NCBI RefSeq assembly: GCF_019320115.1
Contig: NC_089591.1
Location: 63,790,111 to 63,854,110, forward strand
Reading direction: 5' to 3'
Length of the DNA: 64,000 nt
Origin: Miscanthus floridulus
Taxonomy: Eukaryota > Streptophyta > Magnoliopsida > Poales > Poaceae
Below are positions 33,026 to 45,323 of the stretch, piece after piece. How positions within the stretch are numbered: position 1 is the first letter of the stretch; each line of letters opens with the position of its first letter. The notes beneath the pieces are model-generated. The model worked only from the letters and a program-made list of their open reading frames with translations. It had not been told where the DNA came from and ran no database searches. A program made the translations under genes and the position numbers.

Positions 33026-33822
33026 TTACGTCGGAACAACGTAAACATTGACATTACGGTGAGCCACCGCGGCCAACTCCACCGCCAACCCGACGGCGAC
33101 CACCGCGAGCACGCAGGCTGCACCGCACCAGGCAGCAGCACTCTGCCTCCACCATCGCCGCTGGACGGCCCTCTTCCCCGTCTCCGCCGCGGCCTCGCGA
33201 TCGGTGTCGGCTTCTTGGCAATGACGTCTAGCGTCCCTCTCCTCTCGAGTTCCATGGCCTCCCGCTTCTTGGCAACACTATCCGTGGCCAGCTCCCTGCG
33301 TGTTTCCGCGGTCTCGTCCTCGGCGTCGTTGCCTCGGCGATGACATCCGACCGCCGCTCCTCCTTGTTGCGTGCTTCCACGACGTCATCGCGCTTGGCGT
33401 CCCCTCCGTCGCCTCCTGGCACGAGTCGGTGCAGGAGCACGTGGACCGCGAGGACCCGAGCAGTCGGCCTCCTCCTCCTCAGGCTCTCCCACCACCACCT
33501 CCTCCTCCTCTCCTACTCGACTGGTTCAGGTGCAGCGACGACTGCGCTGCGCCCACTGATCGAACGTGGCCTTGAGGACGGCGAAGCGCGCCTCGGCCTC
33601 GGCCAGGCGCACCGGGCAGGCCCGCCGTGGCACTCCGCCTCGGCGGCCAGGAGCGGCCGAAGGAAGTCGGTCTTCGCTTGATCTTGTCGTGGAGCTGCTT
33701 CTCGCGTAGGGGCTCCGCTGCCTGGACGACAGCGCGTCGTCGAGGGAGGCGCAGAGCTCGTCGAGGATTCCGGTCCAACACGGCGCTCACCAGCCGTCCT
33801 GCGTCGCCGGCGGCATGTCCAT
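33026..33822 (-). pseudogene. X2: broken copy of the uncharacterised gene X
   Basis: It is homologous to the open gene at 49037-49840 but with several single-base indels. For example tcggtgtcgg-cttcttgg at about 33208 lacks one base, gcgtccctctcc at about 33233 has one extra, and gagttccatgg at about 33248 lacks one. Substantial stretches are readable in shifting frames. Because the surrounding 5 kb also has an excess of one-base indels, the damage could be a consensus error rather than decay. Confidence 0.7.
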
Positions 33823-34307
33823 GGGCGCGGGCAGGTTTGTGGGCGCGTTGTCGCTGTTGCGGTTTTCGCGCAAGTGCCACGAGCGGAAGCGTTGTCGCAA
33901 CGACAGGGTCGAGTGCACCGGCCCGTGCAGTATAGTAGCGCGGCGGTTTCCTTGTGGGGCCTTTTTTTAGGCACGGGCACCCGCGGGGGTGAGGTTTCGA
34001 GGAGTTGCGAGTTGCGACGCGACGTTCGCTGAAGTTTGATATCTTCATCTCATTTGATCGCTTCGTGCCATGTGAAGGTGGTGTGAGGGCACGGTTGCAG
34101 ATGCCAAGTAACTGCAACTCTAGCGCAGGATCCAGTGCGAATGTTTCCTGGAACGATGCATCATTTTTTTTGTCTTTTCTCTTTGTTGAGGCCACCCTTG
34201 TTTTGTTATTTACCGGAATCTAAAATGCAAGGAAACGTAAACGAAACAATCACTTTTCAATACAATGCGTAATTCTATTCTTTTATTTTATAGGCATTTA
34301 ATAATTA

Positions 34308-34570
34308 CTCACTATGTCCCAAAGTAAATGCACATCTCATTTCTCGAGGAGACAAACTTTTTTAAGTTTGACTAAATATATACAAAACTATACTAACTTT
34401 TATAATTAATGTATAATAAATATCATTAGATTGAGCATGGAATATATACTGTATAATAATTGTTTGGAGATACAAATATTAATACTACTTTCTATATTTT
34501 AGTCAAATTTTTTAAAAAAGTTTGACTTCTCAAGAAACGATATGTCCATTATTTTAGGATATAGAGAGAG
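34308..34570. mobile_element. Stowaway-like MITE (TSD TA)
   Basis: About 263 bp, with one end reading ctcactatgtcccaaagtaa and the other, on the minus strand, ctctctctatatcctaaaat. Long inverted arms contain cttttttaagtttgac. It is flanked by TA at 34306-34307 and 34571-34572. The homologous copy is at 50331-50586. Confidence 0.75.
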
Positions 34571-34572
34571 TA

Positions 34573-35582
34573 CATGAATCATCTAGAGTAAATCGAGCCT
34601 AGAACTCCTTTCAATTTCTACAGTTTTCTACCTTTAACCTTCACTCAGGTGAACCAGTAAGGCTTTGGGAGGATAAATGGTTTGGAAATGCCACACTTAA
34701 AGATTAGTATCCATCTCTATATAATATTAGAAGAAAGAAATATATCACACTTGCATATGTAATCAGCACTACAGCGCTTAATATTACTTTTTGCAGAGCG
34801 TTAGTGGGGATAAACTACTTAAATTGGTCTTTAGAAGGAGGCCGATCAATCCCAATTTAAAGTTGATACGTCGACTATGGGAGACTACGGTTGCTTTTTG
34901 AGAGCTTCTTTTTCGCTAGAGTTTCGAACTTTGTAATAATAAATGGTTGTGTACAAAACTCTTGCAGAGCCCGGAATAAGAATTCCTTTTTCTAACAAAG
35001 AACTCCTTTCTTCTTAAAAACATTTCCACCTCATAAAAAATGATTACTCAGACTTGCCTGAATTTTTTTTTTTTGAGTGGATCTCAGACTTGCCTGATGA
35101 ACGATGAGGGAGAATGAACGATGCATCAAATAGTAGTCCAGATTTCACGGGCCGCCGTCCACGCCAGCGGTGTGGTTTTAGCCCATCAAGGATTTTCCAA
35201 TGAGATCAGAGAAGTGGGCCTTTATATGGGCTTAAGTTGTAATAACGGTCCCGCACAACCCCTGCGGCCCTGCCCATCGCATCGAGCTTTTCTTTTCTCA
35301 CCTCTCTCTTCTTCACAGTCACAGATAAGCTGGTCTTGCGTAGTAGCGTCATATGATTCCGCTGGTTTTTATTCCTCTCAATGCTGTACTCCGCTCCCCG
35401 ATCATCAACGACATTATCGATCGGCACCACGACCTTCTTATGGACCGAGATTATTTTGGCTTATGGCATGTTACAAAAAGACATCGAGTCCGCAAACTGG
35501 AACATGCGTCCGCCACTACAGCAATCTTGTTCGCTAGTTTGAACCCATCAGATCGGCATCCCGCACCATCATCTCAACCTCA
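34573..35582. other. Distal upstream region of C2, no supported gene
   Basis: No recognisable gene. It carries poly-T tracts and is conserved in unit 3 at 50589-51599. It is wholly different from the upstream regions of A and B. Confidence 0.55.
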
Positions 35583-35653
35583 CATGCATATGCTAACTAG
35601 CTAGTTGATCATCGCATCATTGTCGCGCTTCGTTCCGGCGGCCACCTATAAAT
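35583..35653 (+). promoter_or_regulatory. C2 core promoter
   Basis: CATGCAT lies at 35583-35589 in the context CTCACATGCATATGC, and TATAAAT lies at 35647-35653. The surrounding sequence is otherwise unlike the A and B promoters. Confidence 0.7.
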
Positions 35654-35781
35654 ACCACACCCGAACACCGTCTCCAACCATCACAAGCACTTAGCAATCG
35701 AGCCATCAAGAGCTAGCTCCTCTCGAAGCTCACTCTGCTCTGTGCCTGTGGTCAAGAGGACACACACTGCTGTGTGCAGCA

Positions 35782-36171
35782 ATGGCAGGCAAGGCGTCGG
35801 TCGCGCTGTTCCTGGCCGTGAACCTGGTGGTGTTCGCCATGGCCAGCGCCTGCGGTGGCGACTGCCCCACGCCGCCGACCCCTTCGACGCCGACCCCGAC
35901 GCCGGCCTCGTCCGGCAAGTGCCCCCGCGACGCGCTCAAGCTGGGCGTGTGCGCCAATGTTCTGGGCCTGATCAAGGCCAAGGTGGGCGTGCCGCCCACG
36001 GAGCCATGCTGCCCGCTGCTGGAGGGGCTCGTCGACCTCGAGGCCGCACTCTGCCTCTGCACCGCCATCAAGGGCAAAATCCTCGGCATCAACCTCAACC
36101 TGCCCGTCGACCTCAGCCTCATCCTCAACCACTGCGGCAAGACCGTGCCCACCGGATTCAAGTGCCTCTAG
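35782..36171 (+). CDS. C2: secreted hybrid proline-rich / 8-cysteine-motif protein
   Basis: This is an intact, intronless gene for 129 residues. A signal peptide runs to about residue 23 ([13 protein letters not shown]... ASA). A Thr-Pro linker has one extra Pro relative to A ([13 protein letters not shown]). The eight-cysteine domain has C47, C57, C76-C77, C91, C93, C118 and C128, with Lys for Arg at residue 99. The role is likely cell-wall or apoplastic, as for other HyPRPs with a lipid-transfer-like fold. The coding region is almost the same as A from residue 24 on, while the promoter, leader and 3' UTR differ, and the stop is TAG rather than TAA. The poly(A) signal is at 36435-36440. The protein is identical to C3. 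Confidence 0.93.
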   Translation: MAGKASVALFLAVNLVVFAMASACGGDCPTPPTPSTPTPTPASSGKCPRDALKLGVCANVLGLIKAKVGVPPTEPCCPLLEGLVDLEAALCLCTAIKGKILGINLNLPVDLSLILNHCGKTVPTGFKCL

Positions 36172-36670
36172 GCTAGCCAAGAGCATCATGCCGGCGTGTT
36201 CTTTTGCTTGTCATTCGTCTCTTACTGTCTTTGCTTGCTAAGCTAGCTCTGCATGAGTACGTGTCGGCGCGAACACGCCAAGTACGTACGTATGTAGCCG
36301 GTTTGATGAGCAGCTTTCGCTTTTGGGGTGTTTCTTTTTATGTAAGTGCCTCGTCCTTTGTATGGACAGTGTCACTGAACTATTTTGATTGTTATTCTTT
36401 TATTTGTAATATCTAGCAATATATATGCCTGACGAATAAAGCTCATATTGTTCGAAATATGTGCATATTGTTCTAATATCAGATTTTATTATGAGTCGTA
36501 TTTCATTTTCATACACGTTTAGTTTGCAAATACACTACATAAAACATAATTAACTGAGGTAATAATCCATAACCATTTGTACGTTGAGACGTAGAATTAC
36601 TAGCATTCATGATACTATTCATCCATGTGCAATCTCCAACCGACCAAAAACACTCTCAAAATCTCGAAAT

Positions 36671-37865
36671 AAGCAGTAGCAACATCTCAGCCATCCAAGG
36701 GACAAGCAATGGCTTGATGAGAGCCCCTTTTCTCTTCCATTTTTCTCCCGCATGTGCTATCGGTCTCCCTTTCTGGAGAGAAAGAGCAGTGCTGCTCCAA
36801 CGTCTAAGAGACATGCTGATACACTTTTTTTTTTTAAGATTACAAAATAATACATGGAACCCAGCCACAAAATGTTTTACAAAAATAATACTATATATGA
36901 GTTTTTAGTTAAATTGTTTGGCCAAAAAATGTTTTTCAAACATACAAAAAAAATCTAAATTAATGCCGGTGATTATAAATATGTGATTTTACCTAGGGTC
37001 ATTTTTTGTGGAACGATTTTTGAAAATTGTTCTATCAGACTTTATATTGCTAGCAAACATGTCAGTGCATCGGAAGAGTGCGGCGGTGCCAACTTCTCGG
37101 AAGAACGCGACAGTAGGACCCTAGGAGGCGGCAGCGTAGAACGTCGGCGTTGCACGCTGGACTGAAGCAGGGACGGCGCTGCACGTGAGATGGAAAAAAG
37201 CGGCGACACTGCACACAGGACACGAGCAGCTCCGGCGCGAGACAGGAGCAGCGGCGGTGTAGCGTGCGGGACGGCGGCGTAGGACGGAAGCAATGGCAGT
37301 GGCCCCGTTCGTTTCGCTAAAAAAACAAGCCGAAACACTGTTCCGACCGATTTGTTGTGAGAGAAAAAGACTATTCTGACTAAAAAAAATAAGCTGAAAA
37401 AAACGGATTATAAGATAAGCGAACATGGCCGGTATGGATGATTGCTCATCATGTGTAGCGTCCAGGGGGGGCTGAGTTTCAATAATCGTTTGTCTATAGA
37501 ACGATTTTTTATAAGAAATCATTTTTTCTTTTATAAAAAATTTAATCACTTTCCCACATACAATTTTATTTTATCTAAAATTATTTTCCTGGTGGAATGA
37601 AATTTAAAAGTTAATCTACCATTAGACAACTTTGTATTATTTTTGTAATCTTCACAAAAAAAAGTGTAGAGAACTTCATCCACATGTCTCTTGGAGCGGC
37701 ACCGCTCTTTCTCTCCAAAAAGGGATACCGAGCACATGGGGGAGAAAAAAAGTGGAAGAGAAAAGAGGCTCTGATCCTCACCATTGCTGGCCCCTTGCAT
37801 GGTTGAGATGCTGCTAATGCTTATGTTGCGGTAGTAGTTATAGAGCACCACATCAACTCATGGGC
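36671..37865. mobile_element. Long-TIR element downstream of C2
   Basis: The left arm (aagcagtagcaacatctcagcc to about 36860) and the inverted right arm (about 37625-37823, ending gagatgctgctaatgcttatg) surround a non-coding interior with a GC-rich patch. It occupies the same site as in unit 1; the site is empty after C3. The last 40 bp (gtagtagttatagagcacc and on) are longer than in the unit 1 copy. Confidence 0.6.
37301..37430. mobile_element. MITE, third copy
   Basis: 130 bp, ggccccgttcgtttcgc to aagcgaacatggcc, at the same nested position as in the other long-TIR copies. Confidence 0.7.
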
Positions 37866-39094
37866 CGTGGCATAGTTATTTTGGACTAGGATGTTAGTAC
37901 TTACATAGTTGATGGACCTAGATGAAAATGATGTAATAATTTAGTGACCTACGGTGTAATTACTAAAGATAATATGTATAGTAGCCCAAGAAATCTTCAT
38001 CTAAACTATCCACCTATGACATTATTATGAAAGAAAAACTTAAGTATAATAATGAACATGTAAATATTGTAACACTCTAGAGTCCAAAAAGACTTAGATT
38101 CACTTTACACGCTGCGTGAACCACATACTTCCACCAACCCACTTACACTTTTGTGCTCGTTTCTTGTAGAAGCATTAATCCGGAGTCAGTGGTATGAACT
38201 CTAAAGCTTTATATGTTTATGTAACCGACCATCAATAACTAAGGTGGGACTACCCACCCTCAATGTCACATTAACAAGCATTTGGATAGGCAAATCGAAA
38301 CTACTCCAGATGTCCTCAATATGAACTAAATTACTCTATGTTCCATTATGAATATATCTAAAGTAAACCTCTAAATTTGAATATAAATTATCTAGTTCTA
38401 TCTTATGGAAGATAATCTAAAACAAACCCTACATTTGCATCTAAGTAATCCGTTAAATTGGCTTATAAGTTACCTACCTCTAACATTAGAAAATAAATAA
38501 AATAAAATTATCAATATCTACTATTATGAAAAGGGAATAAGTAAACATATATATGTTTCTCAGTTCTCACTTCTACTACTAGAAATATACAAAAAAACAA
38601 CTATCTCAAAGAAATGAACACAACATGTAGACAAAGTATATATGCATCTATGAGCGATAACTATATATTTCTATGGTTTAGTAGTCATGAAAAATGTTGC
38701 CTAATAAATGAATCACATAACATGACCCTAACAATTAATTTTAAATTATATTAATAAATTATGACAAATGATTATGTAATTAAGTTGTTGCTTTAGATAA
38801 ATTTATACATTAATAAATTGTGTAATTATGAGAATAAACATATCTACTAATTCATTTAATTATAAGCGCTCTATTGTTGCAAAAATACTAACACACATGA
38901 TTATTTGAAAGGTAATTAAACACCTAGAGCACTAATATGACTTTTTATGTCAATATAGTAATTAAAAGTGCAGTCTATGACTTTGAACTTATATTTTCAA
39001 TAAAATACAAAAGGAAAATTTAAATAAAATGTACATTAAACACTAAAGTTTTAACTCAAAATCTAAAAACAAAACAATAGCAACCAATAAGATT
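37866..39094. other. AT-rich C-to-A spacer, unit 2 to unit 3
   Basis: No gene is seen. It is nearly identical to 5131-6353. Confidence 0.6.
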
Positions 39095-40047
39095 CATATA
39101 TGAAATCCAATATTTAGATTCATTATATCTTGAAGACAAATGAGCCACAATTAAACATGTATTGAAGACTCATAGATGTGCGATTCAAACGGAGGGAACT
39201 ATGAATTTGGATGGAAACTATATAGAGTAAAATTGGTAAATCCATCACTACCGGATGAGTTTGTATATGAGCGTTGTGTTAATACATAAAGAACTCAAAC
39301 ATAAGTAATTTTATTTAGTTGTATGTACTAAATTATCTATGAACTTCCACGCATCACTTATGTCTCTTAAGCTTCTAGCCTATGCAAAAGCACGGGTGGA
39401 TGTATTAGTATTTTTTTTATATAAATATGAGGAATCACCAAGCCAACATTTAAACAAAAAGAGCAAATTTTATAGGAGTAGAAGAAGGACAACACCCACT
39501 GTTGTTTGTTGGCACACTTCTCAAGCAAATTCAAGCCTCTAACTTGAATGCTCGTACTGAGCATAATAGATGTTGATCCCAATCAGTGGCGGAGCTAAAA
39601 CAAATTTGAGGGGGATGCAATTGCCTTTTGGGTGCATTCAGTTTTACTGTGGGGATACATATGTAGTAAAAATATTTGATCATAATCATTGTTTTTTTTG
39701 TTAATTTTACTATGGTGCACCGGTACCCACGGCTGTATACATAGCTCTGTGCCTGGATCCCATCAAGTACCACAAAAAACTACTTCAACTCTTCAGCAAC
39801 TTGGGCGTCCATCACCGTGGTACCTCTCTGCTGATCTTTAGCACTTGAGCATGTTACTAGATACAAGCAGGCAACCCATATGACACTGAATAAATGATCA
39901 ACCATCAAGCGAGAACAAATATCAACTTGCATCGACCAATGCAGCAATCCTGGCCACTACCGCTGTTCTACATTGAAACTTATTTCTGGAGTATCACCAA
40001 AATATTCGTGGAACAAGTACAGATCACCCACCTAATAATCGCCCTCA

Positions 40048-40125
40048 CATGCATTCATGCTCACGGGAATGTAAACTCACTAAATAACTAAACCGGTCCT
40101 GTGCACCGATATTTCTCCTATAAAT
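40048..40125 (+). promoter_or_regulatory. A3 core promoter
   Basis: CATGCAT lies at 40048-40054 and TATAAAT at 40119-40125. The upstream 950 bp (39095 on) matches A1, not A2. Confidence 0.7.
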
Positions 40126-40250
40126 GCAACGCTCAAGCGCCACCACGAACCATCACAAGCGCTTAGCGATCAGTTGTTATTAAGGCACATCTTAATCACT
40201 CTGCTTCGCGCTAGTGATCAAGCAAGTTCTTCTTTCTGTACTCTGTAGCA

Positions 40251-40637
40251 ATGGCAGGCAAGGCCTCGATCGCGTTGTTCCTAACCGTGAACCTGGTGGT
40301 GTTCGCCATGGCCAGCGCCTGCGGTGGAGACTGCCCCACGCCGACCCCTTCGACGCCGACCCCGACGCCGGCCTCGTCCGGCAAGTGCCCCCGCGACGCG
40401 CTCAAGCTGGGCGTGTGCGCCAATGTTCTGGGCCTGATCAAGGCCAAGGTGGGCGTGCCGCCCACGGAGCCATGCTGCCCGCTGCTGGAGGGGCTCGTCG
40501 ACCTCGAGGCCGCACTGTGCCTCTGCACCGCCATCAAGGGCAGGATCCTCGGCATCAACCTCAACCTGCCCGTCGACCTCAGCCTCATCCTCAACCACTG
40601 CGGCAAGACCGTGCCCACCGGATTCAAGTGCCTCTAA
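40251..40637 (+). CDS. A3: secreted hybrid proline-rich / 8-cysteine-motif protein
   Basis: Intact 128-residue copy, identical in protein to A2: signal peptide 1-23, Thr-Pro linker 29-45, eight-cysteine domain 46-127. The poly(A) signal is at 40925-40930. Its upstream region is the short form shared with A1, without the long-TIR fragment and composite segment found before A2 and A4. A2 and A3 could therefore differ in expression while making the same protein. It is likely exported to the wall; the tissue is unknown. Confidence 0.93.
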   Translation: MAGKASIALFLTVNLVVFAMASACGGDCPTPTPSTPTPTPASSGKCPRDALKLGVCANVLGLIKAKVGVPPTEPCCPLLEGLVDLEAALCLCTAIKGRILGINLNLPVDLSLILNHCGKTVPTGFKCL

Positions 40638-40930
40638 GCTAGCCAAGAGCATGCCGGCGTCTTCTTTTGCTTGTCATTCGTCTCTTACTGTCTTAGTGCA
40701 GGCTTCTTATCGGTTGCTACGTACGTACGTGCTTGCTAGCTAGCTCCGCGCCTACGTGCATCCGCGCGAACACGCGAAGTACGTTGTAGCCGGTTTGATG
40801 ACCAGCTTTCGCTTTTGGGTGTTTCTTTTTATGTAAGTGCCTCGATCGTCCTTTGCATGGACAGTGTCACTGAACTATTTGGATTGTTATATTCTTTTAT
40901 TTGAATACAGCAATATGCTTGATGAATAAA

Positions 40931-43524
40931 GCTTATATTGTTCGAAATATTTGCATATTACTCTAATATCATATTTTATTATGAGGCATATATCATTTTC
41001 ATACACATTTGCAAATGCTACATAAAACATAAGTAATTGAGGCAATAATCCATAACCATTTGAGACGTAGAATTACTAGTATTCATGACACTATATTCAT
41101 ATCCGTGTGCAATTTCCAACCGACCAAAAACACTCTCAAAATCTCTAGTAGCTAGATAGAAGGTGATCCTTTTATTTAGCCTAGCTTCTCCTTTGTTCCC
41201 TATGATATAAATATCGGAATACTCCAAAGAAAAAAAATGCTAAAACATCACAGTGCGCTTACATTATAAGTAGGTTCATATAAATGATGTCAACATTCTG
41301 CGGCTCATAGTTGCACGTGTAGTCCCTAAACTGTCGTGTGATTCTCGTCTAGGTACGCAAACTATGAAATTGCAAATCTATGTTCTTAATCTACTGAAGT
41401 TCTTCAATCCTGCTAGTCCAGAGCATATCCATCTACCTCAGCTGCTGGAAGGGCTCGATCCCTCACTATGCTTCGTTCCACACATCGCCATGTCGCCTAC
41501 ATGGAGCTCCCCATCATGACTTAGTGCATCGAAGATGTTGCGATCCTCATCATAGATCCTGCAGCAACGCGCTTCCATGGGCATGCTGGCTAGCTGCTCC
41601 TTATGATCGTGGTGGGCGTACGATGTCTTTGAGCTTGGTGTCAACCTCTCGAGGCTCTCGTCATGGAGGCTTCGTGACATTTTAGAGTATAATAAGAAAC
41701 ATGATAATATTGTAACACTTTAGAGTTCAAAAGGCTTAAACCTACTCTAAACGCTGAGTGAATCATACACTTCCACCAGCCCACTTACTACACTTGTGTA
41801 TTCGCTTCATGTAAAAGCGTTAATCTAGAGTTTGTGGTTTGAACTATAGAAGCTTTATATGTTTATCGACCATCAATAACTAAGGTAGAACTACACACCC
41901 ACAATCTCACATTAAGAAGCATTTGAACCACTATAGGCCAAATCCAAACTAGTCCAAATGTCATAAATATGCAACTAATTACCACATGTTCTGTTATGAA
42001 CCGATCTAATGTAAACCTCTAAATTTGAATAAAAATTGTGCAGTTCTATCTTATGGAAGATAATATAAAATAACCACTACGTTTGTATCTAAACATGTAA
42101 GTTACTCACCTCGGACATTAGAAAATAAATAAACTGAAATCACCAACATCTATTATTATGAAAAGGCAATAAGTAAACATATATACGTTTCTCAATACTC
42201 ACTTCTACTACTATAAACATATAAAAAAAACTATCTCAAAGAAAGGCAAACAACATGTAGACAAAGTATATATATGCATGTATGAGCGATAACTATATAT
42301 TTCTATGGTTTAGCAATCATGAAAAATGTTGCTAAATGAATCACATAACATGTCACTAACAATTAATTTTAATTTACATTAGTACTTTAATTTAGGACAA
42401 ACAATTATGTAATTAAGTTGTTGATTAGATAAATTTATACATTGACAAATTATGTAATTATGAGAATACACATATCTATCAATTCATTTAATTGTGGGGA
42501 CTCTGTTGTTACAAAAATACTAACACACATAATTATCGTAAAGGTAATTCATCACCTAGAGCACTAAAATTTCTGTGTATGTTAATATAGTAACTAAAAA
42601 TGTAGTCTATGACTTTGAACTTATGAATAAAATAGAAAAGAAAAGTTTAAATAAAAGGTACATTAAATACTAAAGTTTTAACTTAAAATGTCCAAAAAAA
42701 ACTATACCAATCAATAAGATTTAAATATTAAATCCAAAATTCAGAATATTAATGACATTTTGAAGACACATGTGCCACAATTAAACACATATTAGTATCT
42801 CGTAGATGTGCAATGCAGGGAGGGCTATGAATATGCATGGAAAGTGTATTGAGTAATTGGTAAATCCATCACAACCGGATACAAACCATAGAGTATCTAT
42901 ATGAGCATTGTGTTAGAAAATGAATACAGAAAGAACACAAACATAAGCAGTTTTGTTTAGTTGTATCTACTAAATTATCTATGAGCTTCTACGCGTCACT
43001 TATGTCTCTTAAGCTTCTAGCCTATACAAAAGTACGGGTGGATGTATTAGTACTTTTTTTTATAAACAAGAGGAGAATCACCTAGCCAACATTCAAACAA
43101 AAAGAACAAAATTTTATAGGAGCAACACCCGTCGTTGTTTGCTGGAACACTTCTCAAGCAAATTCAAGCTTCTGAATCTGAACTTGAATGTTCGAACTGA
43201 ACAGAATAGATGTTGATCCCGACATCCCGTCAAGTACCACAAAAAACTACTTCAACTCTTCAAGCAACTTGGGCGTCAATCATCATGGCACCTCTGCTGA
43301 TCTTTAGCACTAAAGCATGGCACTAGATACAAGCAGCCAACCCATATGACAAGTTACTAAACTGAATAAATGATCAACCATCAAGCTAGAACAAACATCA
43401 ACATGCATCCACCAATGCAGCAATCTTGGCCACTAGCGCTGTTCTAGAATGAAACTTTATTTCTGGAGTACCACCCAAATATTCATGGAATAAATCCAGA
43501 TCACCCATTTAATAATCGCCCTCA
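40931..43524. other. A3-to-B3 spacer with unoccupied CACTA site
   Basis: No supported gene. The target site of the unit 1/unit 2 CACTA element is intact at 41792-41794 (tacacttgtgtattcgc), and the gypsy target at about 41576 (ccatgggcatgc) is also empty. The 945-bp segment that is duplicated in unit 2 is single here. Confidence 0.7.
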
Positions 43525-43596
43525 CATGCACATGCTCACGGGAATGTGAACTCACTAACAACTAATTGGCACTGCACTGATGGTTGTCCTATAAAT
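43525..43596 (+). promoter_or_regulatory. B3 core promoter
   Basis: CATGCACATGC begins at 43525 and TATAAAT lies at 43590-43596, as in B2. Confidence 0.65.
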
Positions 43597-43721
43597 GCAA
43601 CAGCCAAGCGCCACTACGAACCATCACAAGCGCTTAGCGATCAGTTATTATTAAGGCACACCTTAATCACGCTCTGCTTCGTGCTGCTAGTGATCAAGCA
43701 AGTGCTTTAGTACTCGTAGCA

Positions 43722-44124
43722 ATGGCAGGCAAGGCCTCGATCGCGCTGTTCCTGGCCGTGAACCTAGTCGTGTTCGCCATTGTCAGCGCCAGCAGTGGCG
43801 ACTGCCCCACGCCGACCCCGTGCACCCCGTCGACGCCGACCCCGACGCCGGCCACGTCCGGCAAGTGCCCCCGCGACGCGCTCAAGCTGGGCGTGTAAGC
43901 CAATGTTCTGGGCCTGATCAAGGCCAAGGTGGGCGTGCCGCCCACGGCCCACGGAGCCATGCTGCCCGCTGCTAGAGGGGCTCGTCGACCTCGAGGCCGC
44001 ACTGTGCCTCTGCACCGCCATCAAGGGCAGCATCCTCGGCATCAACCTCAACCTGCCTGTCGACCTCAGCCTCGTCCTGAACCACTACGGCAAGACCGTG
44101 CCCACCGGATTCAAATGCCTCTAA
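43722..44124 (+). pseudogene. B3: HyPRP gene with shared premature stop and 7-bp duplication
   Basis: It has the same lesions as B2: TAA at 43896-43898 in place of the second motif cysteine, a duplicated gcccacg near 43940-43953, and Tyr for the seventh cysteine. The signal peptide and Thr-Pro linker remain open, so a 58-residue product with a secreted part of about 35 residues is possible. AATAAA is at 44422-44427. Lesions shared with B2 show that this copy was duplicated after inactivation. Confidence 0.92.
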
Positions 44125-44985
44125 GCTAGCCGCGAGTATGCCGGCCGTCCGCCGGCGTGTTCTTTGGCTTGCCATTCGTCTTACTGTCTTAGTGCAGGCA
44201 GCTGGTGCCTTATCGTCTGCTACGTAAGCGCGTGCTAGCTAGCTCTGCGTGAGTACGTGCATCGGCGAACACGCGAAGTACGTACGTATGTAGCCGGTTT
44301 GATGAACAGCTTCCGCTTTTGGGTGTTTCTTTTGTGCAAGTGCTTCGTCCTTTGCTTGGACAGTGTTCCAGAACTATTTGGATTGTTATACTTTTATTTG
44401 TATCCAGCAGTCTGCTTGATGAATAAAGCTTATATTTGTTGGAAATATGCATATATATATATATTACTATATATAATAGCAGATTTTATTGTGATGCATA
44501 TTTCATACACATTTGCAAATACTACATAAATTAAAACACGACTAATTGAGGCAATAATCCATAACCATATTTGAGGCGTAGAATCACTAGCATTCATGGT
44601 AATATTCATCCGTGTGCAATCTCCAACCGACCAAAAACAGTATCAAGAGCTCTAGTAGGCAAAGGGTATTGTTTTTGTTTAGCTTAAGCTCAGTCTTCTC
44701 CTTTCTTCGTCATCCATATAAATCTCAGAATACTCCTATGAAAAAATGCTAATATCACTATGCGTAGTACGTTCATATACAAAAGGCCAACAATCTATGG
44801 CTCACAGTTACTCATGCAATCCCAACGAGTAAGTACAATAAAACCACGTCACTGGCTTATAATCGCGCTCATTGGGGATGTGGCCTGCTAAAGCGCCTTG
44901 CACAGTACTATTATGGCCATCTTTAGCTTTCTCTTTTTTAATATAACAGTTAGCTCTCCTATCAGTTCGTTTAAAAAAAAGACAT

Positions 44986-45084
44986 GAGCCTGTTTGGTTG
45001 GCTTTAAAGCTAGCCACTTCGGTTGCTGCCATTGTCATATGAAGGCACAACAAAGCACTGCCAAGAAGCCAACTGAACAGGCCC
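44986..45084. mobile_element. Short MITE, unit 3 copy
   Basis: It is equivalent to 28995-29093, with the same inverted ends. Confidence 0.65.
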
Positions 45085-45323
45085 ATGTCAGCAATCCTAG
45101 TTGGAAGAGAGAGAAATAAGGAGAACAACTCAGCTTGGTTTGCATTATTGCTCGAGTCATGGGTCGTCCCATCACTAGCACGTGCTCATGAAGGGAATGG
45201 AAGAGTTGGTGGCCTCACAAATTAAAAAAAATCATATTTAGAATAGGAGAAGAGACAACGTTGTTGTATGACTTGTCTATTATATATATTACGGAGTAAT
45301 AGTTTATTGCTGATTTAGTTTAG

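Larger units (their letters stand above)
6354..39094 (+). repeat. Array unit 2 (A2, B2, X2, C2; swollen by transposons)
   Basis: This is a complete A-B-X-C unit. Subtracting the gypsy element (10.66 kb), the CACTA element (3.88 kb), their target duplications and a 945-bp tandem duplication leaves about 17 kb. B2 to B3 is 15,992 bp and C2 to C3 is 16,017 bp, which sets the array period. The unit shares the CACTA insertion with unit 1, the upstream structure of its A gene with unit 4, and its B-to-C interval with unit 3. Confidence 0.85.

Noticed and set aside
33479..34195. 238-codon minus-strand frame over the start of X2
   Set aside because: It is a composite of frames created by indels. Comparison with the open copy at 49037-49996 shows the true frame is different.
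41438..41680. 80-codon minus-strand frame after A3 resembling a coding exon
   Set aside because: It looks exon-like in composition but has no recognisable homology, no clear splice context, and carries a stop-producing change in other units. It is mentioned as part of the spacer only.
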